Positions 1 to 7,615 of a stretch of 60,511 bases of DNA are shown here, in pieces. The position numbers were made by a program, and so were the translations under genes. Source of the DNA: Billgrantia desiderata (GTDB taxonomy: Bacteria > Pseudomonadota > Gammaproteobacteria > Pseudomonadales > Halomonadaceae); assembly GCA_011742915.1 (NCBI GenBank), contig JAAQTN010000033.1, positions 1-60,511 of the forward strand. The letters are read 5' to 3'. Each line of letters opens with the position of its first letter. Within the stretch, counting starts at the first letter, position 1. Under the pieces are notes generated by a model. It was not told where the DNA came from and did no database searches. It was given only the letters and a program-made list of their open reading frames with translations.

Positions 1-138
1 GTGCGCGGCAAGGAGGTGCTGATCGCCCACGACGACGTGGTGGTGGAGTCCGGCGACCACCTGATCCTGTTCGTGATTGACAAGCGCCGCATCCGCGACG
101 TCGAGCGGCTGTTCCAGGTCGGGCTGACGTTCTTCTGA
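1..138 (+). CDS. trkA: TrkA C-terminal fragment (K+ uptake, RCK_C domain), 5' end outside window
   Basis: Only the last 45 codons are present, open from base 1 to a TGA at 136-138. The peptide reads like the end of a TrkA regulatory subunit: a beta-rich segment with VVVESGDHLILFVIDKRR, then VERLFQVGLTFF. TrkA is the cytoplasmic NAD-binding gating subunit of the Trk potassium transporter, and this tail matches the second RCK_C lobe. The identification rests on a short stretch and recalled family ends. It is convergent with the DUF411 gene that follows and probably marks the core-genome edge of the metal island. Confidence 0.7.
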   Translation: MRGKEVLIAHDDVVVESGDHLILFVIDKRRIRDVERLFQVGLTFF

Positions 139-167
139 TGGTCTGCTCGATGTCCACCCGCGACGAA

Positions 168-188
168 GGCACCGGCCGCACCGGTGCC
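168..188. terminator. Hairpin between convergent genes
   Basis: GGCACCGG (168-175) and CCGGTGCC (181-188) form a perfect 8-bp stem with a 5-base loop, between the end of trkA and the end of the DUF411 gene. There is no clear T tract on either strand, so intrinsic termination is only a possibility. Confidence 0.35.
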
Positions 189-196
189 TGTCAGTC

Positions 197-640
197 TCAC
201 AGCGTCATGAACGGCATCGGCTCCTGGTCGGTGAACTGGTAGACGTCCCAGTCACCGCGCTTGGGTCCGGGCATGCCGGGGGTGCCGATGGGCATGCCGG
301 CCAGCCCGATGCCGCCGATCCTCGGGCGCTCCTGGAACAGTCGCTCCACGGCTTCGAAGGGCACGTGGCCCTCGATGGCGTAGTCGCCCATCAGCGTGGT
401 GTGGCAGGAACCCAGACCGAAGGGCAGGCCGACCTGCTGCTTGATCTTGCCGACTTCCACGTCGTCGATGATGGTGACCGAGACGCCTTTCTCTTCCAGT
501 TGGCGGGCATACTCGTGACAGCAGCCGCACTCGGGGTTCATGTAGAGGGTGGCCTCGGCGGGCAGTGCGGCGTGGGCGGTGCCGGCGGCGCTCAGCAGCA
601 GGCTGGCGGAAAGCAGCAGGGATGAGGTACGAGGGTTCAT
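197..640 (-). CDS. DUF411 metal-binding periplasmic protein
   Basis: A 147-aa protein with a signal peptide (cleavage near AHA-A, residue 24) and the DUF411 core. Cys38, Cys40 and Cys41 lie in NPECGCCHEY, followed by a GSCHT segment with Cys79-His80. DUF411 proteins are small thioredoxin-like proteins common in copper and silver resistance clusters; their exact role is not settled. The start codon overlaps the stop of the upstream 50-aa membrane protein gene (ATGA), so the two are translationally coupled. It is the last gene of the leftward unit 2288 to 197. The C-terminal Met/Pro-rich stretch (GMPIGTPGMPGP) could add thioether copper ligands. Confidence 0.85.
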   Translation of the reverse strand: MNPRTSSLLLSASLLLSAAGTAHAALPAEATLYMNPECGCCHEYARQLEEKGVSVTIIDDVEVGKIKQQVGLPFGLGSCHTTLMGDYAIEGHVPFEAVERLFQERPRIGGIGLAGMPIGTPGMPGPKRGDWDVYQFTDQEPMPFMTL

Positions 641-789
641 GAGCTTGCTCCGGTGGTGGGCTTGGACGAGGTGAACAGGTACTTGAGCAGGGCGGCAATG
701 CCGAGGCCCAGCAGAGCGAGAACGGCCAGCGGCATCAGCCAGCCCAGCCAGCTCATGTGGCCCATCAGGGCGAGGCAGTCGGTCATCAT
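637..789 (-). CDS. Small single-pass membrane protein (50 aa)
   Basis: This short gene starts at ATGATG (789-784). The product is one hydrophobic helix (WLGWLMPLAVLALLGLGIAALL) after a short N-terminus with Cys5, His11 and several Met, and before a Ser/Thr-rich tail. Its TGA overlaps the ATG of the DUF411 gene, and the YVTN gene ends 14 bases upstream, so it sits inside one operon. I do not recognise a named family. By position it could be a membrane partner for copper handling, like the short DUF2933-type proteins nearby. Support is the ATGA overlap and coherent hydrophobic pattern. Confidence 0.6.
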   Translation of the reverse strand: MMTDCLALMGHMSWLGWLMPLAVLALLGLGIAALLKYLFTSSKPTTGASS

Positions 790-803
790 GGTGGTGCTCC
801 TTC

Positions 804-1907
804 TCAGTGGGCCAGCCAGGTCACGCCGTTGGGACCGTGGCCGGTGGCATGGGTGGCAACGATGTCGCCGGTTGTCAGATCGATGATCGACAGCGAATCG
901 TCGAACAGGCTGGTAACGAAGGCGAAGCGACCACTGGCGTCGATGCTGATGCCGTGAGCGCCCGCACCGACCTCATGGGTGGCAACGATCTGCTGGGTAG
1001 CGGTGTCGATCACCGAGACGCGGTTGTCGGGCTCGTCGCTCGTTCCTTCATTGGCCACCAGCATGAGCCGGCTATCTGGGGTGCCGTAGACCTGGATCGG
1101 CAGCCGATTGACCTCGACCGCGGTGGTGACTTCCCGAGTGGCGGTGTCGATCACCGCCACTCGGTTCTCGTCACGCAGCGAGACGTAGAGCTGGGCGCCG
1201 TCGGCGGTAAAGCCCACCTGTACGGGGGTTGCCCCCACGGGGATGCGCGCTACTTCCTCGCGGGCTGCCACGTCGATCACCGAGACGCTGCCATCCATCA
1301 CGTTGGCCACGTAGAGTTCGCTCCCGTCGGGGCTCAGACGCAGGCCGTGGGGGTACTCTCCGGTGGCGATGGTGGCGACCACTTCCCGGGCGGTCAGATC
1401 GATCACCGACACGCTGGCATCGCCGGCATTGGTCACGAAGGCGAACTGGCTGCTCAGGTCGCTCACCACGTGCGCCGGATGGCTGCCTACCGGTATGACG
1501 GCGAGCGGTGTGCCATCGAAATCGAGGGCATCGAACACCTTCAGCTTGCCTGGCTCGTCGCCATGGGTGTGGCCATCGTCGCCATGCGCGTGTCCGGCGC
1601 GCTCGCCGACCGCCAGCAGATAGCGCCCGTCGGCGCTGATCTGAACGTTATGCGGTGCAATGGCGATGTCATGTGTGGTCGTGGTGCCTTCGTCCAGTTG
1701 GATATGAGTCAGCGAGGCGCCATGCTCGTTGGCGGTGAACACCTGGCCGTGAGGCATCTGACCGGCCTGGCTGACGGTGCTGGCAAGCGTCAGACCGACG
1801 GCGAGCAGCCAGCCGAAGGCAGGGTGGAACCGCGTGGCCAGGTGTGTGTGGGAAATGGCAGCGGTGACGGGGCGACGAGCAAGGGTGCCTTTGCGAAAAA
1901 GGGTCAT
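804..1907 (-). CDS. YVTN-family beta-propeller repeat protein, exported
   Basis: A 367-aa protein with a long N-terminus ending in a signal-like hydrophobic segment (FGWLLAVGLTLASTVSQA, about residues 31-48). The rest is a series of about 40-residue blades carrying VSVIDxAxxEVVAxIxVGxxPxxV, typical of YVTN/surface-layer beta-propellers. A His/Asp-rich insertion near residues 105-115 (HAHGDDGHTHGD) is unusual and probably binds metal. Such proteins are common in periplasmic copper clusters but have no firm function. It is the second gene of its unit, 69 bases after the small exported ORF at 1977-2288. Its SD (AGGAG at 1915-1919) can pair with the end of that ORF. Confidence 0.85.
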   Translation of the reverse strand: MTLFRKGTLARRPVTAAISHTHLATRFHPAFGWLLAVGLTLASTVSQAGQMPHGQVFTANEHGASLTHIQLDEGTTTTHDIAIAPHNVQISADGRYLLAVGERAGHAHGDDGHTHGDEPGKLKVFDALDFDGTPLAVIPVGSHPAHVVSDLSSQFAFVTNAGDASVSVIDLTAREVVATIATGEYPHGLRLSPDGSELYVANVMDGSVSVIDVAAREEVARIPVGATPVQVGFTADGAQLYVSLRDENRVAVIDTATREVTTAVEVNRLPIQVYGTPDSRLMLVANEGTSDEPDNRVSVIDTATQQIVATHEVGAGAHGISIDASGRFAFVTSLFDDSLSIIDLTTGDIVATHATGHGPNGVTWLAH

Positions 1908-1914
1908 GATGAAA

Positions 1915-1981
1915 CTCCTGATCTACGAAATCGTGTACGGCTCGGAATGGCCAGGCGGCGAGGCCGCCGATGTCGATCAGG
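1915..1981 (-). promoter_or_regulatory. uORF stop/SD pairing: candidate translational switch for the YVTN operon
   Basis: On the minus strand the small ORF ends CCT CCT AGA GCC TGA (P-P-R-A-stop). CCTGATC (1981-1975), which covers the last codon and stop, is exactly complementary to GATCAGG (1923-1917), the left part of the GATCAGGAG Shine-Dalgarno of the YVTN gene. Between them GGCGGC-CTC-GCCGCC can form a hairpin. A ribosome held at the end of the small ORF would cover one strand of this helix and free the SD. The pairing is seen; the mechanism is inferred. Confidence 0.5.
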
Positions 1982-2288
1982 CTCTAGGAGGGCGCTGCGG
2001 GGGCAACGAGGAGTGGGGCATGAAGGCCGCGTCGGGCGTGGCCGTTTGCTCGGCGGGCCCGGTGAGAGCCAGCCGCATACGGGGTATAACTGCGGTGCAG
2101 GTGCCGCAGTTGTGTTCTTCGCTGTCGTTTGCTTCATGAAGCTGTTCGACGGCGATGCAGTCGACCGAGTCGGCCTGTATGGCGGCGTGCGTCGTGAGGC
2201 TGCTCATCGCCACCAGCAACGCGAGCAGCAGCGCCAGCAGGCGCAGGATGCATCGATGTTGCAGGTTAATAGGGGCGAATCGCGTCAT
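1977..2288 (-). CDS. Small exported Cys/His protein ending in RPPRA (CopL/DUF2946-like leader ORF)
   Basis: A 103-aa protein with a signal peptide (LLALLLALLVAMSSLTTHA), an EEHNCGTCTAV segment with a CxxC pair, and the C-terminus PPQRPPRA directly before the stop. Size, signal, CxxC and a Pro-Pro-Arg end resemble CopL/DUF2946-type proteins encoded upstream of copper genes. It is the first gene of the leftward unit leading to the YVTN, 50-aa and DUF411 genes. Its last codon and stop can pair with the next gene's SD. It may act mainly as a copper-sensing upstream ORF rather than as a mature protein; family membership is by resemblance only. Confidence 0.65.
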   Translation of the reverse strand: MTRFAPINLQHRCILRLLALLLALLVAMSSLTTHAAIQADSVDCIAVEQLHEANDSEEHNCGTCTAVIPRMRLALTGPAEQTATPDAAFMPHSSLPPQRPPRA

Positions 2289-2366
2289 GGTGTTGCCTCA
2301 CGGTGCTTGGTCTCATCTTAAGGCGAGACGAGCTGCGCTGCATTGACCCAGCGCAACTCATCACCG

Positions 2367-2630
2367 TCACTTATCGCGATGCCGATGGCCATGGCCATGA
2401 CGGTGCATCAGGAAGTGCATGCCCAGGCATAGCAGCATGGGCAGCAGCAGCCAGGCGCCGCCAGCGGTTTGTCCGCGCCACATGACCAGGACGAAGGCGC
2501 CGCCCATCAGGATCAGGCAGAGGGGCATCAGCCAGGCGTGCAAACCGCCTGAAGACGAGCCTCGGGATTCATCCCTCGAGCCGCGGTCCTGATGGGATTC
2601 CTGCGGCCGGGGGTCGGGAAGGGCGTTCAT
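2367..2630 (-). CDS. DUF2933-type small membrane protein
   Basis: An 87-aa protein starting at the ATG at 2630-2628, which overlaps the TGA of the upstream copper ATPase (ATGA). The N-terminal 30 residues are polar. Two hydrophobic segments follow (LMPLCLILMGGAFVLVMW and AWLLLPMLLCLGMHFLM), then a His-rich tail (HRHGHGHRHRDK). This layout fits DUF2933 proteins, short two-helix membrane proteins often found with copper ATPases. The overlap implies translational coupling. The His tail may hand metal to or from the pump; that role is inferred. Confidence 0.75.
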   Translation of the reverse strand: MNALPDPRPQESHQDRGSRDESRGSSSGGLHAWLMPLCLILMGGAFVLVMWRGQTAGGAWLLLPMLLCLGMHFLMHRHGHGHRHRDK

Positions 2631-4906
2631 GAGGCATCTCCTCGGGGTTGTAGGCGGGCGTAACGGCGCTTGAGCAGCAGCGAATTGCCGATCACCGACA
2701 GCGAACTGGCGGTCATGGCGATGACGCCGATCATGGGGTGCAGCAGGCCTGCGGCGGCCATGGGAATCGCTGCCACGTTGTAGCCGCTGGCCCACAGCAG
2801 GTTCTGCACGATCTTGCTGAAGGTGGCGCGGGAGAGGTGCATGGCCTCCACCACGCCGGTGAGCTCGCCGCGTACCAGGGTCACGTCGGCGGCCTCGATG
2901 GCCACGTCGGCGCCGGCGCCGATGGCGATACCGACGTTGGCCTGCTTGAGGGCGGCGGCATCGTTGATACCATCACCCACCATGGCCACGTGGGGGCCGT
3001 GCTTCTCCTGCAGCTTGCGAATGGCCTCGACCTTGCCTTCGGGCAGCACGCCGGCCTGGACCTCGTCGATGCCGACCTCGGCGGCCACCGCCCGGGCGGC
3101 GCGCTCGTTGTCGCCGGTGATCATTACCACGTGCAGGCCGAGCGCGTGCATCCCGCGAATGGCCTCGACCGACTCGCCCTTGAGCGTATCGGCGACTGCC
3201 AGGACACCTCGGGCACGGCCCTCGGCGGCGACGATGACGGCGGTACGCCCCTTGCCTTCGAGCTCATGCATGGCCGCGTCCAGCGCTTCCAGCCCTGTGA
3301 TGCCCTCCTCCTCGAGCAGCCGGCGGTTGCCGATCAACACCTGCTTGTCTTCGACTCTGCCGGAGACGCCGCGGGCGCCGGTGGAGCGAAACTCGCTGAC
3401 CTCGCCGGGCTTGGTGCCGCGCTCGACGGAGCCGTCGACGATGGCGCGAGCGATGGGGTGCTCCGAGGCGTTCTCGACGCTTGCCGCCAGTCTCAGCAGC
3501 TCTTTCTCTTCGACTCCTTCCGCCGTGACCACCTCAGTGAGCTTCGGCTCGCCGCGGGTGATGGTGCCGGTCTTGTCGAGCACCATGACCTTGATGTCCT
3601 TGAAGGTCTGGATCGCCTCGCCGGAACGGATCAGGATGCCGCGCTCGGCGCCGATGCCGGAGCCGACCATCAGGGCCGTCGGCGTGGCCAGACCCAGCGC
3701 GCAGGGACAGGCGATGACCAGCACGGCGATGGCGGCGATGAGTGCCAGCACCGGTGTACTGGCTTCCGGGTTCACCCAGGGCAGGAAGTTCGCGCCCCAG
3801 TCGAGGATCGGGCGCAAGACGTCGGGAAGCAGCAGCCAGGCGACCAGGCTGGCCAGCGAGATCAACAGTACCGCCGGCACGAAGCGGCCGGTCATGCGGT
3901 CGGCGAACTCCTGGATCGGCACCCGCGAGCCCTGGGCCTGGTCGATCAGACGTACCACCTGGGAGAGGAAGGTATCGCCACCGACCTTGGTGGCCCTCAC
4001 TCGCAGCCGCCCCTCCTTGTTGATGGTGGCGCCGATCACGCTGTCGCCGACGCTCTTGTAGACGGGGATCGATTCGCCGGTGGCGATGGATTCGTCGAGG
4101 TGGCTCTCGCCCTCGATCACCTCGCCGTCGGTGGGGATCTTGTCGCCGGGGCGCACGACCATGATGTCGCCGGGCTCGAGCTCCTTGACCGGCACCTCGA
4201 CCTCTTCGCCACCGCGTTCTACTCGGGCGGTCTTGGCGCCCAGCGTCAGCAGGCGACGAATGGCTTGTGAAGCGCGCCCCTTGGCCAGTGCCTCGAGATA
4301 ACGGCCCAGCAGATGGAAGGTCATGATGGTGGCCGCCATCTCGATGAAAGAGGTCATCGGGTAGACGAAGCCGATCAGGCCGATCAGGTAGGGCGGCAGG
4401 CTGCCCATGGAGATCAGCACATCCATGTTGAAGGTGCCGTTCTTCAGCGAGCGCCAGCTCGAGCGATGGGTGGCCGCACCGCCATACAGGAACACCACCG
4501 GGAAGGCGAGCAGGGCGACGATGGCCAGGTAGCCGGGAATCGGCTGCCAGAACATGTGCGGCATCATCAGGATCATGATCAGCGTGGTGGGCACGCCGGC
4601 GATCCACAGCCGCTTGCGGGCCTGACGCAGGTAGCCTTCCTCGATGACGGCATCTGCCTCGCCATCCGCCTCGGCTTCGCCGCTTACCGCCGCGACGTCA
4701 TAGCCGGCCCCCTCCACCGCCTGCTTCAAGGCATCGGCGTCGGGGCCGCCCTGCGCGACGCCGACGCTGACTCGGTGGCTGGCGATATTGGTCTGGATTT
4801 CGCCGACGCCGTCGAGGCGCTGGAGCGTCGTGCGTACGATACCGGCACAGTGGTCACTGCCCATGCCGGGTACTGTCAGGGTGATCCGTTTCGTCGCTGT
4901 GGTCAT
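2627..4906 (-). CDS. copA: Cu(+)-exporting P1B-type ATPase
   Basis: A 759-aa heavy-metal P-type ATPase that exports Cu(I), probably also Ag(I), across the inner membrane. In order: an N-terminal HMA domain (residues 8-70), two leading membrane helices plus the usual P1B core, the actuator TGES near 276-279, the CPC metal site at 400-402, phosphorylation Asp444 in DKTGT, the GDGINDAAAL hinge, and C-terminal YN and MxxSS motifs of Cu(I) pumps. The HMA loop is GMGSDHC, with one Cys instead of the usual CxxC. It is flanked by a Spy-like Met-rich gene upstream and a DUF2933 gene overlapping its stop. Length is normal for a one-HMA CopA. Confidence 0.95.
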   Translation of the reverse strand: MTTATKRITLTVPGMGSDHCAGIVRTTLQRLDGVGEIQTNIASHRVSVGVAQGGPDADALKQAVEGAGYDVAAVSGEAEADGEADAVIEEGYLRQARKRLWIAGVPTTLIMILMMPHMFWQPIPGYLAIVALLAFPVVFLYGGAATHRSSWRSLKNGTFNMDVLISMGSLPPYLIGLIGFVYPMTSFIEMAATIMTFHLLGRYLEALAKGRASQAIRRLLTLGAKTARVERGGEEVEVPVKELEPGDIMVVRPGDKIPTDGEVIEGESHLDESIATGESIPVYKSVGDSVIGATINKEGRLRVRATKVGGDTFLSQVVRLIDQAQGSRVPIQEFADRMTGRFVPAVLLISLASLVAWLLLPDVLRPILDWGANFLPWVNPEASTPVLALIAAIAVLVIACPCALGLATPTALMVGSGIGAERGILIRSGEAIQTFKDIKVMVLDKTGTITRGEPKLTEVVTAEGVEEKELLRLAASVENASEHPIARAIVDGSVERGTKPGEVSEFRSTGARGVSGRVEDKQVLIGNRRLLEEEGITGLEALDAAMHELEGKGRTAVIVAAEGRARGVLAVADTLKGESVEAIRGMHALGLHVVMITGDNERAARAVAAEVGIDEVQAGVLPEGKVEAIRKLQEKHGPHVAMVGDGINDAAALKQANVGIAIGAGADVAIEAADVTLVRGELTGVVEAMHLSRATFSKIVQNLLWASGYNVAAIPMAAAGLLHPMIGVIAMTASSLSVIGNSLLLKRRYARLQPRGDAS

Positions 4907-4976
4907 TGCATGCTCCCTCGCGCCGTGTTTCCGGGCGGCCGTGGCCGGCCGCCCGATACCAGGCGGCTATCGACGA

Positions 4977-5588
4977 TCAGTGGTGGGCCGCGTGGTCATC
5001 CGACTCGTCGGCTTGCGGTGTGGCCTGCTGTTGCCATTGCTCGCGCTGCTCGTCGGTGAGCAGGTCGTGCATGGCGTTACGCATGCGCACCATCTCCGCC
5101 ATCATCTCGCCGTGGAGTTCCGCCATCTGAGCATGAATGGCCTGCACCTCTTCAGGATCGGGCCGTTCGGTATGCATGGCAGCCATCAGGTCGTCGCGCA
5201 GGTTCATCAGCTGCCCCATGCGCTCGAACTGGGCGGGGCGATGCTCACGCATGAGTTCGCGCAGTTCGCTGCGCTGTTCGGGCTCGAGCATCTGCATCAT
5301 GCCTTTGCCGCCATCCATCATCGGGCAGGGCATCATGTCGCCGCCCATCATGCCGGGACCCATGCCGCCGCCCATCATGCCGGGACCCATGCCGCCGCCC
5401 ATCATGCCGGGGTCCATGCCACCGCCCATCATGCCGGGGCCCATGCCACCGCCCATCATGCCGGGGCCCATGCCACCGCCCATCATGCCGCCGCCTGGCC
5501 CCATCCCCTGGGCAAGAGTCAGGCTGGAGGCGGTAGTACCGATAGCCAGGGCGAGACCCGTGGCAATTGCGAGCTTGCGCAGTTTCAT
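4977..5588 (-). CDS. Spy/CpxP-like periplasmic protein with Met-rich repeats
   Basis: A 203-aa protein with a signal peptide (cleavage near TLAQ, residue 27), then five near-identical GGGMGPGMM units, then a helical domain with LEPEQRSELRELM and LLTDEQREQW. These helical motifs are the paired LTxxQ-type signatures of the Spy/CpxP chaperone family. The C-terminus ends DDHAAHH. Spy-like proteins protect the periplasm, and Met-rich tracts bind Cu(I) or Ag(I); together this suggests a copper-buffering chaperone. It lies 70 bases upstream of copA on the same strand, with the small exported ORF 5698-6123 upstream of it. Confidence 0.8.
   Translation of the reverse strand: MKLRKLAIATGLALAIGTTASSLTLAQGMGPGGGMMGGGMGPGMMGGGMGPGMMGGGMDPGMMGGGMGPGMMGGGMGPGMMGGDMMPCPMMDGGKGMMQMLEPEQRSELRELMREHRPAQFERMGQLMNLRDDLMAAMHTERPDPEEVQAIHAQMAELHGEMMAEMVRMRNAMHDLLTDEQREQWQQQATPQADESDDHAAHH
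5344..5478 (-). repeat. Five tandem 27-bp repeats encoding Met/Gly-rich units
   Basis: Five consecutive 27-base units (5344, 5371, 5398, 5425 and 5452) differ at only a few positions. A partial sixth copy follows. They encode GGGMGPGMM, with one GGGMDPGMM variant. The near-identity at DNA level implies recent expansion or contraction, so copy number may vary between strains. Confidence 0.9.
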
Positions 5589-5697
5589 GTCGTTCTCCTG
5601 TGAGCGTGAACGCTCGGGGTTTGCTGCCGGAATTGGCGAGCGTCCAGTGGGACGTCACCGGGAATTGCCGCAAGACAGATGGGGTGCTGCAGAGGAG

Positions 5698-6123
5698 TCA
5701 GGGACGCAGGCGCTGTGTCAACAGATAGAGCGGTGGGCTGGCAAGCGTGGGAGCGGCACTGGGCAGGCCGATGGTGACGGCGACGGGAGGCGGTGTCACT
5801 GCGGGAACAGGGCGATGGCAAGGAGTGCCATCGACGTCCAGGCGCTCCGCACGCAGCAGGAGCTCTGCGGCATGTTCCCCGCTGTGGCCGTGCTCGCAGT
5901 GTGGCGCAGGTGCTGGCGGGTTTGCTTGCGCAAGGCTTTCGACGACGGAATGTGGGGATGTCGGCGCTGGATGCGCCATTGCCTGAACGCCGAACACCAC
6001 GGCCATCGACAGCAGCAGCAGGCTGAAAAGCCAGCTGCGGCACCACCCGCGACGGGTGATGCAGTGCTGTGAGGGTGTAACGGCCCGCTGCAGCATGGCG
6101 TGGCGCTCCGACATGATAGGCAA
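5698..6123 (-). CDS. Small exported His/Cys protein upstream of the copA unit
   Basis: A 141-aa protein; start uncertain, with in-frame Met codons at positions 1, 4 and 10. A hydrophobic signal (WLFSLLLLSMAVVFGVQAMA) is followed by a Pro-rich region with HCEHGHSGEH and TPCHRP, then the end TQRLRP. It is the most divergent of the five small exported proteins in this island: it ends in Arg-Pro rather than RPPR. It precedes the Spy-like/copA/DUF2933 unit by 109 bases on the same strand. CTCCT just after its stop (5697-5693) could pair with the AGGAG of the Spy-like gene (5599-5595), a weak match. Function unknown. Confidence 0.55.
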   Translation of the reverse strand: MPIMSERHAMLQRAVTPSQHCITRRGWCRSWLFSLLLLSMAVVFGVQAMAHPAPTSPHSVVESLAQANPPAPAPHCEHGHSGEHAAELLLRAERLDVDGTPCHRPVPAVTPPPVAVTIGLPSAAPTLASPPLYLLTQRLRP

Positions 6124-6155
6124 TATCAGAATAGACGAACCCGCTGAGCCTCCCT

Positions 6156-6169
6156 TTGACTTGTATCAA
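6156..6169. promoter_or_regulatory. FNR/Anr-like site TTGAC-N4-ATCAA
   Basis: TTGAC TTGT ATCAA matches the FNR consensus TTGAT-N4-ATCAA except for one base. It lies between the divergent small exported genes at 6123 (minus) and 6317 (plus). A single match is weak evidence. Confidence 0.3.
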
Positions 6170-6185
6170 TCAGCATCGCTTTTCT

Positions 6186-6232
6186 CAACCTGGGTGCCGC
6201 ACATAGGTTGTTGTTTTTTGCTTTTTTTTTGT
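6186..6232 (+). terminator. Intrinsic terminator or leader attenuator upstream of the 6317 gene
   Basis: CAACCT (6186-6191) and AGGTTG (6205-6210) form a 6-bp stem followed by two T-runs, the second being nine Ts (6222-6230). No plus-strand gene ends here. The hairpin lies between the intergenic promoter region and the gene at 6317, so it could be an attenuator, or the end of a short transcript. The stem is short, so confidence is modest. Confidence 0.35.
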
Positions 6233-6316
6233 CATGAGAACAGGGGCGCTTGCGACTCGCTTGCGAGCATGGAAGACTAGGCACGACCCTGACATATACT
6301 CGGTTGATCCATTTCG

Positions 6317-6649
6317 ATGCGTTCTCGCTCTTTCGCCTGGCTGCTCTGTCTCCTCTTCGGCATCGTGCTTACGCTGCCGCAGGTGGCCCTGGGCGCCTGG
6401 AATTACGCTGACGCCGATTGCCAGACGGGCGCCTCTTCGTCTCTGGACGCTGGCCTGGTGTTCGAGGCCGACAACGGCCAAGCCCAGGGGGGCGAACAAC
6501 CTGCCTGTACGAGTGCAACGCCGGTTTGCTCCAGTGCCGGCCTCGCGCTTGCCTCAGTGGCCCCTCGCTCACTCGAGCCTCGTCGGCCCGTCGACACGAC
6601 GCTTCTCCACGCCCCTCGCGAGCGACCGGAGCGCCCTCCGCGGGCATAG
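6317..6649 (+). CDS. Small exported protein ending in RPPRA, upstream of lgt
   Basis: A 110-aa protein with a signal peptide (FAWLLCLLFGIVLTLPQVALG), a mature part with three Cys (DADCQT, QPACTSATPVCS), and the C-terminus ERPERPPRA immediately before TAG. The end closely matches those of the small ORFs at 1977-2288 and 11730-12062. It is the first gene of the rightward unit containing lgt and the cardiolipin synthase-like gene, with 150 bases to lgt. Pairing of its last codons with the lgt SD is weak (CTCC with GGAG). A closer GCTCC (6765-6769) could pair with the SD GGAGC (6786-6790). Function unknown. Confidence 0.6.
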   Translation: MRSRSFAWLLCLLFGIVLTLPQVALGAWNYADADCQTGASSSLDAGLVFEADNGQAQGGEQPACTSATPVCSSAGLALASVAPRSLEPRRPVDTTLLHAPRERPERPPRA

Positions 6650-6799
6650 CGCCTGCCCCTTTCTGAATGATGCTTGCCCGCACAGCGGTGTCGCTGTGCC
6701 CGGCATTGGATTCGGAATGTCGATGCTCAGCGGCATTCACACTCAATTCGCCGCAGGTGCGATGGCTCCAGCCATGTGCCTGCAAGGAGCACGATCGAG

Positions 6800-7615
6800 A
6801 TGAACTATCCCGACATCGATCCGGTGGCCATCGCCATCGGGCCGCTGCAGATCCACTGGTATGGGTTGATGTACGTGGTGGGCTTCGTCGCCGCCTGGCT
6901 GCTGGGGCGCTATCGCGCCCATCGCCTGGGGCTCACTCATGACGACATTGGCGATCTTCTGTTCTATGCCGCCATCGGCGTGGTGGCCGGAGGACGCCTG
7001 GGGTATGTGCTGTTCTACGGTATGGAGCAGTTCCTGGCCAACCCGCTGTGGGCCTTCCGGCTCTGGGATGGGGGAATGAGTTTTCATGGCGGCCTGATCG
7101 GCGTGCTGCTGGCGGCGCTGCTGTTTGCGCGCAAGAAGAATCTCGCCTTCTTCCAGCTGACCGATTTCATCGCTCCGCTGGTGCCGATAGGGCTGGGCGC
7201 CGGACGCATCGGCAACTTCATCAACCACGAACTGCCGGGGCGCGTGAGCGATTTGCCCTGGGCCATGCCGTTCCCGCACCTGGGGCCCGAGCCACGCCAC
7301 CCTTCGGCGCTCTACGAGTTTGCCCTCGAGGGTGTGGTGCTGTTCGCGGTGCTGTGGTGGATCTCGAGCCGCCCTCGGCGCAGAGGTCTGGTATCGGGGC
7401 TGTTCCTGCTGCTCTACGGCGTCTTCCGCTTTGCCGTGGAGTTCGTGCGCCTGCCCGATGCCCATATCGGTTTCATCGCCTTCGGCTGGGTGACCATGGG
7501 CATGCTGCTGACCCTGCCGATGATCGCCGCCGGCGCAGCGCTTATCGCATGGTCGCGGCGGCAGGCTCGCGATGAGCGAGTCGCGGTGTCGACTTCCGTG
7601 CAAGAGGCGAGTTGA
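6800..7615 (+). CDS. lgt: Prolipoprotein diacylglyceryl transferase
   Basis: A 271-aa multi-pass inner-membrane enzyme that transfers diacylglyceryl from phosphatidylglycerol to the lipobox Cys of prolipoproteins. Seen: [14 protein letters not shown] in the first helix, SFHGGLIG, the [16 protein letters not shown] signature with its conserved Arg and Asn, and RHPSALYE. The ATG at 6800 is chosen because GGAG lies 10 bases upstream and the length fits the family. Housekeeping lgt usually sits next to thyA. Here it overlaps a cardiolipin synthase-like gene (TGATG) in a metal island, so it is probably a second copy. That is an inference, since the rest of the genome is not visible. Confidence 0.95.
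   Translation: MNYPDIDPVAIAIGPLQIHWYGLMYVVGFVAAWLLGRYRAHRLGLTHDDIGDLLFYAAIGVVAGGRLGYVLFYGMEQFLANPLWAFRLWDGGMSFHGGLIGVLLAALLFARKKNLAFFQLTDFIAPLVPIGLGAGRIGNFINHELPGRVSDLPWAMPFPHLGPEPRHPSALYEFALEGVVLFAVLWWISSRPRRRGLVSGLFLLLYGVFRFAVEFVRLPDAHIGFIAFGWVTMGMLLTLPMIAAGAALIAWSRRQARDERVAVSTSVQEAS

Noticed and set aside
807..2321. 504-codon open frame opposite the YVTN gene
   Set aside because: High GC keeps the opposite strand open. The minus-strand YVTN protein has clear repeats and a signal peptide, while this frame gives no recognisable domain.
2738..4270. 510-codon frame opposite copA
   Set aside because: It is antisense to conserved ATPase motifs and its composition is a Gly/His/Val-rich shadow.
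5585..6169. 194-codon minus-strand frame overlapping the 5698-6123 gene
   Set aside because: It has no signal peptide and an Arg/His-rich shadow composition, whereas the chosen frame has a clear signal sequence.
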